Assembly: GCA_902788785.1 (NCBI GenBank) | Contig: CADALT010000001.1 | Span: 62,001-126,000 of the forward strand | Source: an uncultured Ruminococcus sp. | GTDB taxonomy: Bacteria > Bacillota > Clostridia > Oscillospirales > Ruminococcaceae | Direction of reading: 5' to 3' | DNA: 64,000 nucleotides | Shown: in pieces, positions 1 through 9,118 of the stretch | Position numbering within the stretch: position 1 is the first letter of the stretch | How the letters are laid out: every line of letters starts with the position of its first letter | Made by a program: the position numbers and the translations under genes | The notes under the pieces: model-generated | Database searches by the model: none | What the model was told of the DNA's origin: nothing | The model's input: the letters and a program-made list of their open reading frames with translations, nothing else

Positions 1-2
1 AC

Positions 3-743
3 ACCAAGGTCGCTGACGGCATGAAAGTCGGGCATATGACATTGAATAAGCTCAACGATACCACAGCTTGTCTGCGTATCAAGTTTATGAGTTTTGACTC
101 TGTATCTGAAAAAGAAAAACATCAGGGAATGAAAGAAGAACTTCGTCAGCAGATACTTGAACTCAAACAACAGGGAATACGTGACATAGTCATCGACCTC
201 AGATGCAACACAGGCGGTTCGGGCACCATGGTAAAGGCAATAGCAGAGCTATTTGCTCCCGAAGGAGAGCATTACTATGTATCAGATGCTTATTTTGACA
301 GGGAGACAAAAAGTTATATAAAAGAAACGGATGGAAAATATAAAGTTCATCATGATATTGTGTATAATGGAGATAATATACTTGGTGATGATGGCAGAGT
401 TGTTTTGCTTGTCAGTGATCACAGTGTCAGCGCCTCGGATCATATGACCCATGTACTGAACGAGCTTGATAATGTTACTGTTATGGGTTTTACAGAGTCA
501 TCGGGCTCGGCGCAGGGCGTTTCTCCCATAAAGCTTGAAAGTGGATTTTTAAGCTATTCAAGCTCGCTTATGCTCAATAAAGATGGTACGGTCTTTATTG
601 ACTGCGACGATAAGATGCAGTCTGACATCAGCCTTGATATAAAGGTACCGTTTGATGAAAAGGCTTTCGATGCCATATTTAAAGAGGATAAGGACTATCT
701 TATGGACGAAAGCACAAAACTTCTTGAAAATATGGAAAGATAA
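3..743 (+). CDS. S41-family peptidase, 5'-truncated by window edge
   Basis: The frame is open from the window edge, so the gene begins upstream and only about 246 C-terminal residues are seen. The S41 (C-terminal-processing/tricorn-like) fold is indicated by DIVIDLRCNTGG, followed by LLVSDHSVSASDHM, where the SAS serine sits at the usual nucleophile position. The lysine expected about 25 residues later in classical S41A enzymes is not visible; that stretch reads VMGFTESSGSAQG, so it may be a different branch or an altered active site. Signal peptide and PDZ domain cannot be judged because the N-terminus is missing. It ends at a hairpin shared with the convergent thiamine operon. The family call is fairly secure; the substrate is unknown. 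Confidence 0.75.
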   Translation, partial: TKVADGMKVGHMTLNKLNDTTACLRIKFMSFDSVSEKEKHQGMKEELRQQILELKQQGIRDIVIDLRCNTGGSGTMVKAIAELFAPEGEHYYVSDAYFDRETKSYIKETDGKYKVHHDIVYNGDNILGDDGRVVLLVSDHSVSASDHMTHVLNELDNVTVMGFTESSGSAQGVSPIKLESGFLSYSSSLMLNKDGTVFIDCDDKMQSDISLDIKVPFDEKAFDAIFKEDKDYLMDESTKLLENMER

Positions 744-747
744 AATA

Positions 748-780
748 AGCCCGTGGGTAATTTGTATCCACGGGCTGTTT
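748..780. terminator. Bidirectional intrinsic terminator between S41 peptidase and thiC
   Basis: A 9-bp perfect stem AGCCCGTGG / CCACGGGCT (748-756 with 768-776) is followed by GTTT on the plus strand, and its complement is followed by a T-rich stretch on the minus strand. It lies between two convergent genes. Confidence 0.7.
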
Positions 781-792
781 CATGTATTTAGA

Positions 793-2106
793 TCATTTCT
801 CCGAGCAGAATTTAACTTCTTTGCCCTCGAGTATCATATTAGTTGTTCTGACAGCACACATCTTGCCGCACATTGAACAGGTATGTCTGTCAGCAGGGGG
901 AGTGCTCTCGAAATACTCTCTTGCCTTGTCTGGGTCAAAAGCGATACCGAACATCTCTTCCCATTCTACCTTATGTCTTGCCTCAGCCATAGCGTTGTCT
1001 TTGTCCCTTGCATGAGGTATCTTCTTGGCTATATCAGCAGCGTGTGCAGCTATTTTTGTGGCGATTATGCCTTCCTTGACATCGTTGACATCAGGCAGAC
1101 GCAGATGCTCCGCAGGCGTTACATAGCACAGGAAATCAGCACCGCTTGATGCAGCGATAGCACCGCCGATAGCAGTGGTGATATGGTCATAACCGGGGAA
1201 TATATCGGTAACCACAGGACCCAGTACATAGAAAGGTGCGTTGTGGCAGATTCGCTTTTGCAGCTTCATATTAGCAGCTATCTCGTCCATTGCCATATGC
1301 CCGGGACCTTCAACCATGACCTGTACATTCTTCTCCCAAGCTCTGAGCGTCAGTGCGCCAAGTTCGATAAGTTCAGAGATCTGACCTGCATCGGTGGAGT
1401 CATCTATACATCCGGGACGCAGTGCATCGCCAAGGCTGATAGTTACATCGAATTCGTGCAGTATATCCAGCACCTCGTCATAGTGCTCGTAGAACGGGTT
1501 CTCGTTGCCAGTCATCATCATCCATGCAAAAAGCAGTGAACCGCCGCGGGATACAATGTTCATCTTCCTGCCTTCACGCATGAATGCTTCAACTGCACGT
1601 CTGTTTATACCTGCATGGATAGTCATGAAGTCAACGCCCTCTTCTGCATGGGCACGTACTACTTTAAGGAAATCCTCAGCGGTTATATCCAGCAGATCCT
1701 TCTCCAGATAGCCGATGGCATCGTACATAGGCACTGTACCGATCATTGCAGGGGACTTCTCCACAAGCTGCTTGCGGAATGTATTGGTCTTGCCATAGTT
1801 GGAAAGATCCATTATAGCCTCAGCACCGAACTTGTGTGCCAGCTCTACCTTTTTCATTTCATTCTCGTAGTTGTTGGCATCGCCTGAGATACCGAGATTT
1901 ACATTGATCTTAGTCCTCATTCGTGTGCCTACGCCCTCGGGAGAGATCGCCTTGTGGTTAACATTGCAGGGGATAGCTACTTCGCCCTTTGCAACCAGTT
2001 CACGCAGTTCTTCGGGGGTGATGTATTCCTTTTCTGCAACTATCTTCATTTCGGGTGTGATGATGCCTTTCTTTGCGGCTTCCATCTGTGTGTAATACTC
2101 TTTCAT
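793..2106 (-). CDS. thiC: Phosphomethylpyrimidine synthase ThiC
   Basis: Radical-SAM enzyme converting aminoimidazole ribotide into HMP-phosphate, the pyrimidine half of thiamine. At 437 residues it is the short form lacking the N-terminal extension of enterobacterial ThiC. Seen motifs: [11 protein letters not shown] near the N-terminus, [13 protein letters not shown] in the middle, and a C-terminal cysteine cluster CSMCGKMC for the 4Fe-4S cluster. The cluster spacing here is CX2CX3C, one residue shorter than the CX2CX4C of long ThiC proteins. The start overlaps the thiD stop (TAATG) with AAGGAG upstream, so the two are translationally coupled. It is the last gene of the riboswitch-controlled thi operon. 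Confidence 0.96.
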   Translation of the reverse strand: MKEYYTQMEAAKKGIITPEMKIVAEKEYITPEELRELVAKGEVAIPCNVNHKAISPEGVGTRMRTKINVNLGISGDANNYENEMKKVELAHKFGAEAIMDLSNYGKTNTFRKQLVEKSPAMIGTVPMYDAIGYLEKDLLDITAEDFLKVVRAHAEEGVDFMTIHAGINRRAVEAFMREGRKMNIVSRGGSLLFAWMMMTGNENPFYEHYDEVLDILHEFDVTISLGDALRPGCIDDSTDAGQISELIELGALTLRAWEKNVQVMVEGPGHMAMDEIAANMKLQKRICHNAPFYVLGPVVTDIFPGYDHITTAIGGAIAASSGADFLCYVTPAEHLRLPDVNDVKEGIIATKIAAHAADIAKKIPHARDKDNAMAEARHKVEWEEMFGIAFDPDKAREYFESTPPADRHTCSMCGKMCAVRTTNMILEGKEVKFCSEK

Positions 2107-2918
2107 TACCTATTCTCCTTTATTGCTGTAAATCTGCTGTTGATATCAAATCCGTGTGCCATTGGACCGCTGCCTTTGCCAAGGTCGAGCATTGCTCCCA
2201 GTGCACCCGAGATATAGTCCTTTGAGCGTTCAACTGCCTCGGTAAGATCAAAACCCTTGGCGAGGTTTGATGCTATTGCACTTGATAAGGTACAGCCTGT
2301 ACCGTGGGTATTTGGATTATCGATCCTTTTGCCTTTGAACCATGTACTGCCTGATGAAGATACCAGCAGGTCGTTGGCATCGTTGAGACTATGTCCGCCC
2401 TTTAAAAGTACAGCGCAGCCATTCTGCTCAAATATCATTTGTGCAGCCTTTTCCATATCCTCCTGCGAGCCTATCTTCATTCCCGAGAGAACTTCTGCTT
2501 CGGGGATATTCGGTGTAATGACCTCAGCCAGTGGGATAAGGCATTTTTTCAGACTTTCCACTGCCTCATCGCTTATCAGTTTTGAACCGCTGGTAGCGAC
2601 CATGACGGGATCGAGCACGATATGTTTTGCGTCGTACTCTTTTAGCTTTTGGCTGATAGCTTCTATCAGTCCGCAGGATGATACCATCCCTATCTTCACA
2701 GCATCAGGAAAAATATCGGTAAAGATACGATCCAGCTGTTCGGATAAAAATTCCGGAGTTACCTCCATTATACCTGTTACGCCGGTCGTATTCTGGGCAG
2801 TAAGAGCCGTGATAGCGGTCATGGCATATACGCCGTTTGCCGTCATGGTCTTTATATCTGCCTGTATACCGGCGCCTCCGCTGGGATCGCTCCCGGCGAT
2901 GCTCAATGCAGTTCTCAT
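2106..2918 (-). CDS. thiD: Hydroxymethylpyrimidine (phosphate) kinase ThiD
   Basis: Ribokinase-fold kinase that phosphorylates HMP and HMP-P to HMP-PP, the substrate of ThiE. The N-terminus [20 protein letters not shown] is the family signature, and the C-terminal anion-hole motif [14 protein letters not shown] carries the catalytic cysteine region. Its 270 residues match single-domain ThiD. AAAGGAG lies about 10 nt before the ATG. It sits between thiE and thiC, overlapping thiC by one base. The 78-nt gap to thiE contains a GC-rich imperfect hairpin but no T-run, so read-through is expected. Confidence 0.96.
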   Translation of the reverse strand: MRTALSIAGSDPSGGAGIQADIKTMTANGVYAMTAITALTAQNTTGVTGIMEVTPEFLSEQLDRIFTDIFPDAVKIGMVSSCGLIEAISQKLKEYDAKHIVLDPVMVATSGSKLISDEAVESLKKCLIPLAEVITPNIPEAEVLSGMKIGSQEDMEKAAQMIFEQNGCAVLLKGGHSLNDANDLLVSSSGSTWFKGKRIDNPNTHGTGCTLSSAIASNLAKGFDLTEAVERSKDYISGALGAMLDLGKGSGPMAHGFDINSRFTAIKENR

Positions 2919-2996
2919 AAAAAAACTACTCCTTTCTGAGATGCATAGGTTTTATATAGCGGCATCAGGTGGTGCCCCCAAGCTGCCGCTTTAGGT

Positions 2997-3635
2997 TTAT
3001 CTTGTCATTTTCTCTGCAAGTTTTTTGAGCTCGGCGGCTGCTTCAGCTATATCGTCCTGTGCGAAAATGGCTGATACGACTGCTGCGCCGTCTGCGCCCG
3101 AACCTTGTAACTGCAATATATTGTCTTTGCTTATACCGCCTATGGCAGCCACGGGGATATCAACTGAATTTGCTATCTCACGCAGCTGTTCATTGGTTAT
3201 GCGTATAGCATCTTTTTTTGTCGGTGAAGGGAATACTGCGCCTACCCCCAGATAGTCTGCGCCCTCAGCCTGAGCTTTCTTTGCTTGCTCGACTGTTTTG
3301 GCAGTTGCGCCGATGATGAATTCGTCACTGACTCTTGCACGTATCTCTGAAACCGGAGTGTCTTCCATTCCTACGTGTACTCCATCAGCGCCGGAGTTAA
3401 TGGCAGCATCAACATTGTCGTTGACTATCAGCGGCACGTTATATCTGTGGCATATCTCGGTGAGTTTTGCAGCTTCCTCAGTGAGCGTCTTTTCATTAAG
3501 CCCCTTTTCACGCAGCTGAATTATGGTCGCTCCGCCTTTTACTGCATCTTCCACAGCTTTACAGATATCTCTGCCGTGCAGTGCGCCTTTGTCGGTTATT
3601 GCATATAACAACACATCAACTTTCTTGACTTTCAT
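2997..3635 (-). CDS. thiE: Thiamine-phosphate synthase ThiE
   Basis: TIM-barrel enzyme joining HMP-PP and the thiazole phosphate into thiamine monophosphate. Family motifs are visible: TIIQLREKGLNEKTL, VPLIVNDNVDAAINSGADGVHVGMED (read in two parts), IGATAKTVEQAKKAQ, ADYLGVGAVFPSPTKKDA and the phosphate-binding VAAIGGISKDN. The start chosen is the ATG at 3635, because AGAGGTG lies six bases before it; a GTG nine bases upstream is inside that ribosome-binding site. The start lies 20 nt inside the end of the preceding ThiE-like gene. Of the two ThiE-family proteins here this one has the more canonical motifs, so it is the likely TMP synthase. Confidence 0.93.
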   Translation of the reverse strand: MKVKKVDVLLYAITDKGALHGRDICKAVEDAVKGGATIIQLREKGLNEKTLTEEAAKLTEICHRYNVPLIVNDNVDAAINSGADGVHVGMEDTPVSEIRARVSDEFIIGATAKTVEQAKKAQAEGADYLGVGAVFPSPTKKDAIRITNEQLREIANSVDIPVAAIGGISKDNILQLQGSGADGAAVVSAIFAQDDIAEAAAELKKLAEKMTR

Positions 3636-4233
3636 TCTGTTCACCTCTTATCTTCTTCATGTATTTTTCGGGGTCATCTGTTTTCATGAATCCACTCATG
3701 ATACAAATTCCGTCTGCCCCTGTATTGATAACATCTTTTACATTATCGGGACCTATTCCGCCGATGGCATAAACAGGTATATCCACACTTTTGCATACGT
3801 CTTCCAGAAAAGCAAGTCCACGTCCTTCAAGACCCTTCTTGCAGTCGGTTTCAAATATATGTCCTGCGATGATATATCCTGCGCCGAGCGACTGTGCTTC
3901 TTTAGCTTCATCAGCTGAATGGCAGGAAGCACCGATCACATCGAAACACGCTCTTTCCTCGGCGCTCATCTCTCTCAGCTTGTGCAGAGGAAGATGCAGC
4001 CGACGTATGCCCAAAGCTTTCGCACTTTCAATAAAACTGTTTATCGCCAGTGCCACATCATATTTTTTGCATATGTTTTTGACTTTCTCTGCCAGTATGG
4101 TGAATTCACGCTCGTCCATGTCCTTTTCACGGAGTATCACTATATCAGGCTGCTGTGCTGCTACTGTCTCCAGCTGATGAAGAAAACTTTCACCGCACAG
4201 CGTTCTGTTTGTTATACAAATTACCTTATACAT
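3616..4233 (-). CDS. ThiE/TenI-family protein (second copy)
   Basis: A 205-residue TIM-barrel protein of the ThiE/TenI family. It keeps the ILREKDMDEREF strand, the GASCHSADEAKEAQSLGAGY helix-strand unit and the phosphate-binding AIGGIGPDN, but the pyrophosphate-site stretch reads GHIFETDCKKGLEGRGL rather than the FPTxTKK type of ThiE. That pattern resembles TenI, the thiazole tautomerase of bacilli, which aromatises the ThiG product. An additional ThiE-like enzyme cannot be excluded. It overlaps thiH by 8 nt and the following thiE by 20 nt, so it is embedded in the operon next to the thiazole genes, which fits a tautomerase role (inference). Confidence 0.8.
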   Translation of the reverse strand: MYKVICITNRTLCGESFLHQLETVAAQQPDIVILREKDMDEREFTILAEKVKNICKKYDVALAINSFIESAKALGIRRLHLPLHKLREMSAEERACFDVIGASCHSADEAKEAQSLGAGYIIAGHIFETDCKKGLEGRGLAFLEDVCKSVDIPVYAIGGIGPDNVKDVINTGADGICIMSGFMKTDDPEKYMKKIRGEQNESQES

Positions 4234-5476
4234 ACAGATAATCGTTTAGCACAGGCTGCAAACCGCCCTCGGACATATCCTGATACATCTGGCTGAAGCT
4301 TCTGGTGTCGTTTATCTCAAATTGTTCGTCGCCCTCGTTGTCATTTTCTTTGCCTGTATACTTGCTTTCGTGGTCGCCTATACCAGTGGAAACACCTGCG
4401 GATATTTTCGTTGCGGCTATCTTGACGATACCGTCACGGAAACTCTTGCTTTCTCTGGAAGAAACAGTTATTCCGCAGAACGGCAGGAACATCCTGTAAG
4501 CGCAAAGTACCTGACAAAGCTGTCTTTCGCCCACGTCCATAGGATCTATCTTGTCATTGTTAACTATAGGACGAAGTCTGGGACATGAGAGCGAAACTTC
4601 TGCATGGGGATATTTTCTTTGCAAGAAATAAACGTGCAGTGCACTTGCCAGCGCATCCTTTCTGAAATCCGAAAGTCCCAGAAGTGCCGAACAAGCAATA
4701 CCTCTCATACCGCCCATCAGCGCACGTTCCTGTGCTTCAAAACGGTAGGGCCAAACACGCTTGTGTCCTGCCAGATGCAGCTGTTCGTATTTTACATTAT
4801 CATAAGTCTCCTGGAATACGGTCACGTAATCTACACCGCATTCGTGCAGATATCTGTAATCCTCCACATTGACAGGATATATCTCAACACCGACCATTCT
4901 GAAATACTTTCTTGCCAGCTTGCAGGCTTCGCCAATGTACTTGACATCACTCATGGTCTTGCTCTCACCTGTGAGGATAAGTATCTCTTCCATGCCGCTG
5001 TCAGCAATTACTTTCATCTCGTGTTCTATCTGCTCCATCGTCAGCTTCATTCGCCTGATATTATTGTAGCAGTTGAAACCGCAGTATACGCAGTAATTCT
5101 CGCAGTAATTTGCAATATACAGGGGAGTGAAAAGATATACTGTATTACCGAAATGTTTTCTGGTCTCTATGCGTGCCCTTTCAGCCATCTGCTCAAGGAA
5201 GGGTTCAGCCGCAGGGGAGAGCAGTGCTTTTATCTCCTCTACACCTATGGTAGTTTTTTGCAATGCCCTTGAAACATCAAGCCCCGTATAAGCGGAAGGA
5301 TCATAGCTGTCGACTTCACGCATGACTTTTTCCATTATATCGGAATTTATCCTTTCCTGACCTTTCATGTATTCCATATGGTTTGTTCTGCATGATGGGT
5401 CACTTTCCAGCTGGTGCTTGCGTTTCAGTGCAGCTTCGGACAAACCCTCGGAATCGAAAATAAAATTATTTTCCAT
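4226..5476 (-). CDS. thiH: 2-iminoacetate synthase ThiH (tyrosine lyase)
   Basis: Radical-SAM lyase that splits tyrosine to dehydroglycine (2-iminoacetate) for thiazole formation in anaerobes; it replaces the oxygen-dependent ThiO route. The CX3CX2C cluster motif is CENYCVYC at residues 125-132, followed by the ThiH-typical GFNCYNNIRR. Further ThiH signatures include ILILTGES, MVGVEIYPVNVEDY and VTVFQETYDNVKYEQLH. At 416 residues it is somewhat longer than enterobacterial ThiH because of an N-terminal extension. It lies directly downstream of thiG and overlaps the TenI-like gene. Confidence 0.96.
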   Translation of the reverse strand: MENNFIFDSEGLSEAALKRKHQLESDPSCRTNHMEYMKGQERINSDIMEKVMREVDSYDPSAYTGLDVSRALQKTTIGVEEIKALLSPAAEPFLEQMAERARIETRKHFGNTVYLFTPLYIANYCENYCVYCGFNCYNNIRRMKLTMEQIEHEMKVIADSGMEEILILTGESKTMSDVKYIGEACKLARKYFRMVGVEIYPVNVEDYRYLHECGVDYVTVFQETYDNVKYEQLHLAGHKRVWPYRFEAQERALMGGMRGIACSALLGLSDFRKDALASALHVYFLQRKYPHAEVSLSCPRLRPIVNNDKIDPMDVGERQLCQVLCAYRMFLPFCGITVSSRESKSFRDGIVKIAATKISAGVSTGIGDHESKYTGKENDNEGDEQFEINDTRSFSQMYQDMSEGGLQPVLNDYLYV

Positions 5477-5488
5477 TTATATCACCCC

Positions 5489-6262
5489 TTAGTCATGCAG
5501 GAAACCTGTAAGTGTATCGGACGGTGATGCACCTCTTACCAGTACACGTCCAAGGCCCGAAAGATAAGCCTGTCTGCCTGCTTCAATAGCTTTCCTGAAA
5601 GCATCTGCCATCATAGGCAGATCGCCTGCTGTGGCAAGGGCAGTATTAGACATGACCGCAGCTGCGCCCATCTCCATAGCTTCGCAAGCCTGTGAAGGTC
5701 TGCCGATACCTGCATCAACTATTATAGGCAGGTCTATCTCATCAATAAGTATCTGTATGAAATCTCTTGTAGCCAGACCCTTGTTTGAACCAATAGGTGA
5801 TGCCAGCGGCATTACAGAAGCCGCACCTGCATTGACCAGGTCTCTTGCTGTATTGAGATCAGGGTACATATAAGGCATTACCACGAAGCCTTCTTTTGCC
5901 AGTATCTCGGTAGCCTTTACTGTCTCGGCATTATCCGGCAGAAGATATTTCGTATCTCTCATTATTTCGATCTTTACAAAATCTCCGCAGCCGAGTTCTC
6001 TTGCGAGTCTTGCTATCCTGACAGCTTCCTCGGCATTTCTTGCACCCGAGGTGTTCGGCAGGAGAGTAACGCCCTTTGGGATATAATCGAGTATATTCTC
6101 GTGATCTTTGGTGTTTGCTCTTCTTACCGCAAGTGTTATGAGTTCGGCACCTGCATATTTTACAGCTGCCTCTATAAGCTTCAGTGAATACTTTCCCGAG
6201 CCGAGTATGAATCTCGAATTGAATTCACGTCCGCCTATGATAAGCTTATCGTTGTTTTCCAT
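5489..6262 (-). CDS. thiG: Thiazole synthase ThiG
   Basis: TIM-barrel enzyme that builds the thiazole phosphate from DXP, 2-iminoacetate and the ThiS thiocarboxylate. Typical stretches are [71 protein letters not shown] and [14 protein letters not shown]. The start at 6262 (257 aa) is chosen because GAAAGGACG precedes it at good spacing; an ATG 39 bases upstream would run into thiF. Its DXP substrate is the product of Dxs, encoded at 23.8 kb. Confidence 0.96.
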   Translation of the reverse strand: MENNDKLIIGGREFNSRFILGSGKYSLKLIEAAVKYAGAELITLAVRRANTKDHENILDYIPKGVTLLPNTSGARNAEEAVRIARLARELGCGDFVKIEIMRDTKYLLPDNAETVKATEILAKEGFVVMPYMYPDLNTARDLVNAGAASVMPLASPIGSNKGLATRDFIQILIDEIDLPIIVDAGIGRPSQACEAMEMGAAAVMSNTALATAGDLPMMADAFRKAIEAGRQAYLSGLGRVLVRGASPSDTLTGFLHD

Positions 6263-6278
6263 ATATATCGTCCTTTCG

Positions 6279-6917
6279 TTATGGTTCAAATTCGTCCGCA
6301 AGTATGCGCAGTATCATGTTAGCCTGATGTGCCGCACAGACCGCTACCCTTGCAGATACCAGTCCAAGACCGTCCGAAACATCACTTTTTCCGTCACCGC
6401 ACAGGTAAAACCTTTTGCCGATGCGCCTTGTGATGATCTCGTTTGAACTGCCAAGTCCTGCCATTCCCGAGCCTGATAAAAGATATTTCTCGGGGAATTT
6501 TTCCAGCACTGCATTTACAAGCATTGCTTTCTGATCTGCTTTGTCAAAAGCTTCACATATTATATCGTATGGGGCAAGCAGTTTGTCGATATTATCTTCA
6601 TCAAGTTTAACGACCTGCGAAGTTATGTCGCAGTAAGGCGCTGCCCGTTTCAGTGTTTCGGTGAGTGCATCAGCCTTGTATCTTCCCAGCTGATCGGGAA
6701 AATACTGCTGACGGTTCAGGTTGGAGATGTCAACTTTATCAAAGTCCATCAGATGGATGTGTCCCACGCCTGCTCTTACCAGATGCAAAGCAATGTTAGA
6801 ACCCAGTCCGCCAAGTCCGCAGACCGCTACCGTACCTTTGCTGAATTTTGCCTGCAAACCTTCGCCGTGTCTTTCGACCAGTGCGTCATACATTTCTTTT
6901 TTTGTGGGAAAACCCAT
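6279..6917 (-). CDS. thiF: ThiS adenylyltransferase ThiF
   Basis: E1-like enzyme that adenylates the C-terminal glycine of ThiS before sulfur transfer. The ATP-binding Rossmann motif [16 protein letters not shown] is followed by the family's [13 protein letters not shown], the arginine-finger and Asp/Asn segment. The zinc cysteines found in E. coli ThiF are not evident, as in many shorter (about 200 aa) clostridial ThiF proteins. The start is placed at the ATG at 6917, directly after the thiS stop, because GGAGG inside the thiS end lies 8 nt upstream; a GTG/TTG-type longer frame would overlap thiS. Confidence 0.93.
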   Translation of the reverse strand: MGFPTKKEMYDALVERHGEGLQAKFSKGTVAVCGLGGLGSNIALHLVRAGVGHIHLMDFDKVDISNLNRQQYFPDQLGRYKADALTETLKRAAPYCDITSQVVKLDEDNIDKLLAPYDIICEAFDKADQKAMLVNAVLEKFPEKYLLSGSGMAGLGSSNEIITRRIGKRFYLCGDGKSDVSDGLGLVSARVAVCAAHQANMILRILADEFEP

Positions 6918-6918
6918 A

Positions 6919-7113
6919 TCAGCCGCCTCCCACAAAGCTTACGACTTCAACGCTGCTGCCGTCTTTCAGTATACAGCTGCTGTACTGCGCTTTAGGCACG
7001 ATCTCAAGATCCAGTTCTACCGCTACTTTTTCGGGCTTGTAGCCTTCTTTTTCAAGCAGCTCGCTTACTGTCATACCTGCGATATCCATTTCATTGCCGT
7101 TGACCTTGACCAT
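6919..7113 (-). CDS. thiS: Sulfur carrier protein ThiS
   Basis: A 64-residue ubiquitin-fold sulfur carrier. It starts MVKVNGNEMDI, has the TVSELLEKEGY helix, and ends VVSFVGGG, the glycine tail that is adenylated by ThiF and converted to a thiocarboxylate. The start at 7113 is preceded by AGGAGG at 7-8 nt. It is the first gene after the riboswitch and terminator, so its translation start begins the whole operon. Confidence 0.93.
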   Translation of the reverse strand: MVKVNGNEMDIAGMTVSELLEKEGYKPEKVAVELDLEIVPKAQYSSCILKDGSSVEVVSFVGGG

Positions 7114-7129
7114 GTTCACTCCTCCTAAC

Positions 7130-7163
7130 AAAAAACGGAGACTGCCCGTAAAAACAGTCTCCG
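7130..7163 (-). terminator. Riboswitch-controlled intrinsic terminator (attenuator)
   Basis: On the minus strand a perfect 9-bp stem CGGAGACTG / CAGTCTCCG with a 10-nt loop is followed immediately by six T. It sits between the TPP aptamer and the thiS ribosome-binding site, the normal position of an expression-platform terminator. Confidence 0.88.
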
Positions 7164-7177
7164 CATGATCGCACGAT

Positions 7178-7264
7178 ATGTCCCTACGTTGGCATTATCC
7201 AAATCAGGTTACGGGTCGATGACTCAATTATCATCCTCTCAGCCTGAATACAAGCTCCCCTTAT
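7178..7264 (-). promoter_or_regulatory. TPP riboswitch (THI element)
   Basis: Read on the minus strand, the region carries the conserved THI-box blocks in order: GGGGAGC, GGCTGAGAGGATGA, ACCCGTAACCTGATTTGGAT and AATGCCAACGTAGGGA. These are the P2/J3-2 pyrimidine-sensing and P4/P5 pyrophosphate-sensing parts of the TPP aptamer. Together with the terminator downstream this predicts transcription shut-off when TPP is abundant. Confidence 0.95.
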
Positions 7265-7281
7265 AGTATTCAACATTTCTG

Positions 7282-7310
7282 ATTATACCACTTTATTCAG
7301 CGAATTGCAA
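7282..7310 (-). promoter_or_regulatory. Promoter of the thi operon
   Basis: Minus-strand -35 TTGCAA (7305-7310), 17-bp spacer, -10 TATAAT (7282-7287), about 20 nt before the start of the TPP aptamer. Confidence 0.75.
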
Positions 7311-7351
7311 GTACTTAACAAAATATGCAAAAAACTTTAACATTATATATT

Positions 7352-7386
7352 ACATAAGGCGGATGTACATATCGAACATCCGCCCA
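7352..7386 (-). terminator. Probable terminator of the sufC-sufBD operon
   Basis: A perfect 9-bp stem GGCGGATGT / ACATCCGCC (7358-7366 with 7376-7384) lies just after the sufBD stop. The 3' flank is AT-rich but not a clean T-run, so termination may be only partial. Confidence 0.55.
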
Positions 7387-7393
7387 AATATCA

Positions 7394-8317
7394 TTATTTA
7401 AGGAAGCCGTTTATTATCTGTTCTTCAGCTTCTGCTTCGGTAAGACCAAGAGTCATCAGCTTGATAAGCTGTTCGCCTGCTATCTTACCAATAGCAGCCT
7501 CGTGTACCAGTGCTGCATCTACGCTGTTTGCTTCCAGCGAGGGTACAGCCAGTATCTTGCCGTTATCCATTATGATGGAGTCACATTCGGTGTGACCGCT
7601 GCAAGCAGCATTACCGTTTACGCAAAGATCAAGCTTCTGATAAGATGTATCTCTTGCGACTGAACGTGATACAACATCTGCACTCGATCCATCACCGTTA
7701 AGAGAAACTCGGTATATGCTGTAAGCTTTCTGGTCACCGTGGGTCATAAGTCTTTCTCTTACATTAAGTTTAGCGCCCTCTTTAAGCTCGGCAACTGTCG
7801 TTCTTTCAGTGGAGTCAACGCCTTTTATCTGAACCATTTCCATGTCAACAACGCTGTTTTCATCCATATATACCTCGGTAACGGGATTAAGAAGTCTCTT
7901 GCCCTTGCCATCGCCCGAACCGTAGTGCTTCTCCACATATCTTACTCTGGAATTTTTGCCGACGAAGAAACGGTGTATGCCGTCATGCTGTGAATCCTGA
8001 TTGCCGCAATTGTCTATGCCGCAGCCTGCAACTATCAGCACATCGCAGTCTTCTCCAACATAAAAATCATTGTATACAGTCTCTTTTAGTCCGCTCTCGC
8101 TCAGTACAACAGGAATGTGTATGCTTTCGTTCTTGGTTCCTGCCTTTATGCGAATATCTATTCCGCTGACATCTGTCTTGCTCTGTATATCTATATTGGC
8201 TGTTGTATTTCTTCCTACGGATTCACCGTTTGCACGGAGATTATATGCGCCCTCGGGGATCTCATGCAGGTCAGCGACCTCCTGAAACAGGCGCTTCTGT
8301 ACTTCATCTATCTTCAT
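7394..8317 (-). CDS. SufB/SufD-family Fe-S scaffold protein (minimal system)
   Basis: A 307-residue SufBD-fold protein, the scaffold partner of the SufC ATPase in Fe-S cluster assembly. The C-terminal family core is visible: CSGHTECDSIIMDNGK, then AVPSLEAN, ALVHEAAIGKIAGEQL and MTLGLTEAEAEEQIINGFL. It is much shorter than SufB (about 470 aa), and only one SufBD gene accompanies sufC; SufS, SufU and SufE are absent here. Such SufC/SufBD pairs are known from anaerobic Clostridia and archaea as minimal (SMS-type) systems. The start at 8317 has AAGGAGG at 9 nt; a longer start would overlap sufC. Confidence 0.88.
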   Translation of the reverse strand: MKIDEVQKRLFQEVADLHEIPEGAYNLRANGESVGRNTTANIDIQSKTDVSGIDIRIKAGTKNESIHIPVVLSESGLKETVYNDFYVGEDCDVLIVAGCGIDNCGNQDSQHDGIHRFFVGKNSRVRYVEKHYGSGDGKGKRLLNPVTEVYMDENSVVDMEMVQIKGVDSTERTTVAELKEGAKLNVRERLMTHGDQKAYSIYRVSLNGDGSSADVVSRSVARDTSYQKLDLCVNGNAACSGHTECDSIIMDNGKILAVPSLEANSVDAALVHEAAIGKIAGEQLIKLMTLGLTEAEAEEQIINGFLK

Positions 8318-8331
8318 TATCAAAAGCCTCC

Positions 8332-9060
8332 TTATTCCATTTTGGGACAAATGCTCTGTGCATATTTGCTGCCCATTATCAGCGGCATTATCTCATCCGC
8401 AGGACCTCTGTTTACTACCTGACCGTCTGAAAGAACGATGATCTCATCAGCGATCTTCAGCAGTCTCTCCTGATGAGAAATAACTACTACTGTCCTCTTA
8501 TCATCTGCTTTGCGCATATTCTCGAATATCCTGATAAGGTTATTGAAACTCCACAGGTCGATACCTGCCTCGGGTTCATCAAAGACCGCAAGGGACACAT
8601 CTCTTGCCATTATGGTAGCTATCTCAATTCTCTTGAGTTCTCCGCCCGAAAGTGATGCATTGACCTCACGCTTGATATAGTCTTTTGCACAAAGACCTAC
8701 CTCTGAAAGATAAACGCACGCATCAGATACCGAAAGATTTTTGCCTGCTGCAATACGCAAAAGATCAAGCACAGTCAGCCCCTTGAAACGTACAGGCTGC
8801 TGGAAAGCAAAGCCTATTCCTGCCTTTGCCCTGTCTGTTATGCTCATATTTGTTATATCTGTACCATTGAATATCAGCTGCCCTCCCGTAGGTTCCACAA
8901 TACCGGCGATTACCTTGGCAAGTGTCGATTTACCTCCGCCGTTAGGACCTGTTATCACTATAAATTTATTATCGGGGATATCAAGATCTATCCCACGGAT
9001 GATCTCTGAAGTCTTTCCGCCTTCTTCAGCGCTGAATGAAATGTTTTTTAATTCCAGCAT
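8332..9060 (-). CDS. sufC: Fe-S assembly ATPase SufC
   Basis: ABC-type ATPase that powers the SufBD scaffold. The sequence shows Walker A GPNGGGKSTLAKVIAG, Q-loop FAFQQPVRFKGL, signature NASLSGGELKRIEIA, Walker B LAVFDEPEAGIDLWSF and the H-loop VVISHQERLL. The SufC-type EAGID after the Walker B glutamate and GITVLDLLR-like stretch distinguish it from transport ATPases. The start at 9060 (242 aa) is chosen from AAAGGAG about 10 nt upstream; a longer frame to 9102 adds no family sequence. First gene of a two-gene operon with its own promoter. Confidence 0.93.
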   Translation of the reverse strand: MLELKNISFSAEEGGKTSEIIRGIDLDIPDNKFIVITGPNGGGKSTLAKVIAGIVEPTGGQLIFNGTDITNMSITDRAKAGIGFAFQQPVRFKGLTVLDLLRIAAGKNLSVSDACVYLSEVGLCAKDYIKREVNASLSGGELKRIEIATIMARDVSLAVFDEPEAGIDLWSFNNLIRIFENMRKADDKRTVVVISHQERLLKIADEIIVLSDGQVVNRGPADEIMPLIMGSKYAQSICPKME

Positions 9061-9118
9061 TTTGTAAGCTGCTCCTTTCATGAATTTATACCATTTTAGC
9101 ATACTTTAAACAGCTTGT

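Noticed and set aside
2959-2992. Terminator between thiE and thiD
   Set aside because: A GC-rich stem with arms AGCGGCA/TGCCGCT exists, but the loop is long and no T-run follows; the genes are expected to be co-transcribed.
2257-2994. 245-codon plus-strand frame opposite thiD
   Set aside because: Ser/Ala/Ile-rich antisense of a clear thiD gene without start signals.
4604-5272. 222-codon plus-strand frame opposite thiH
   Set aside because: Antisense of the radical-SAM gene; composition is not protein-like and no start signal exists.
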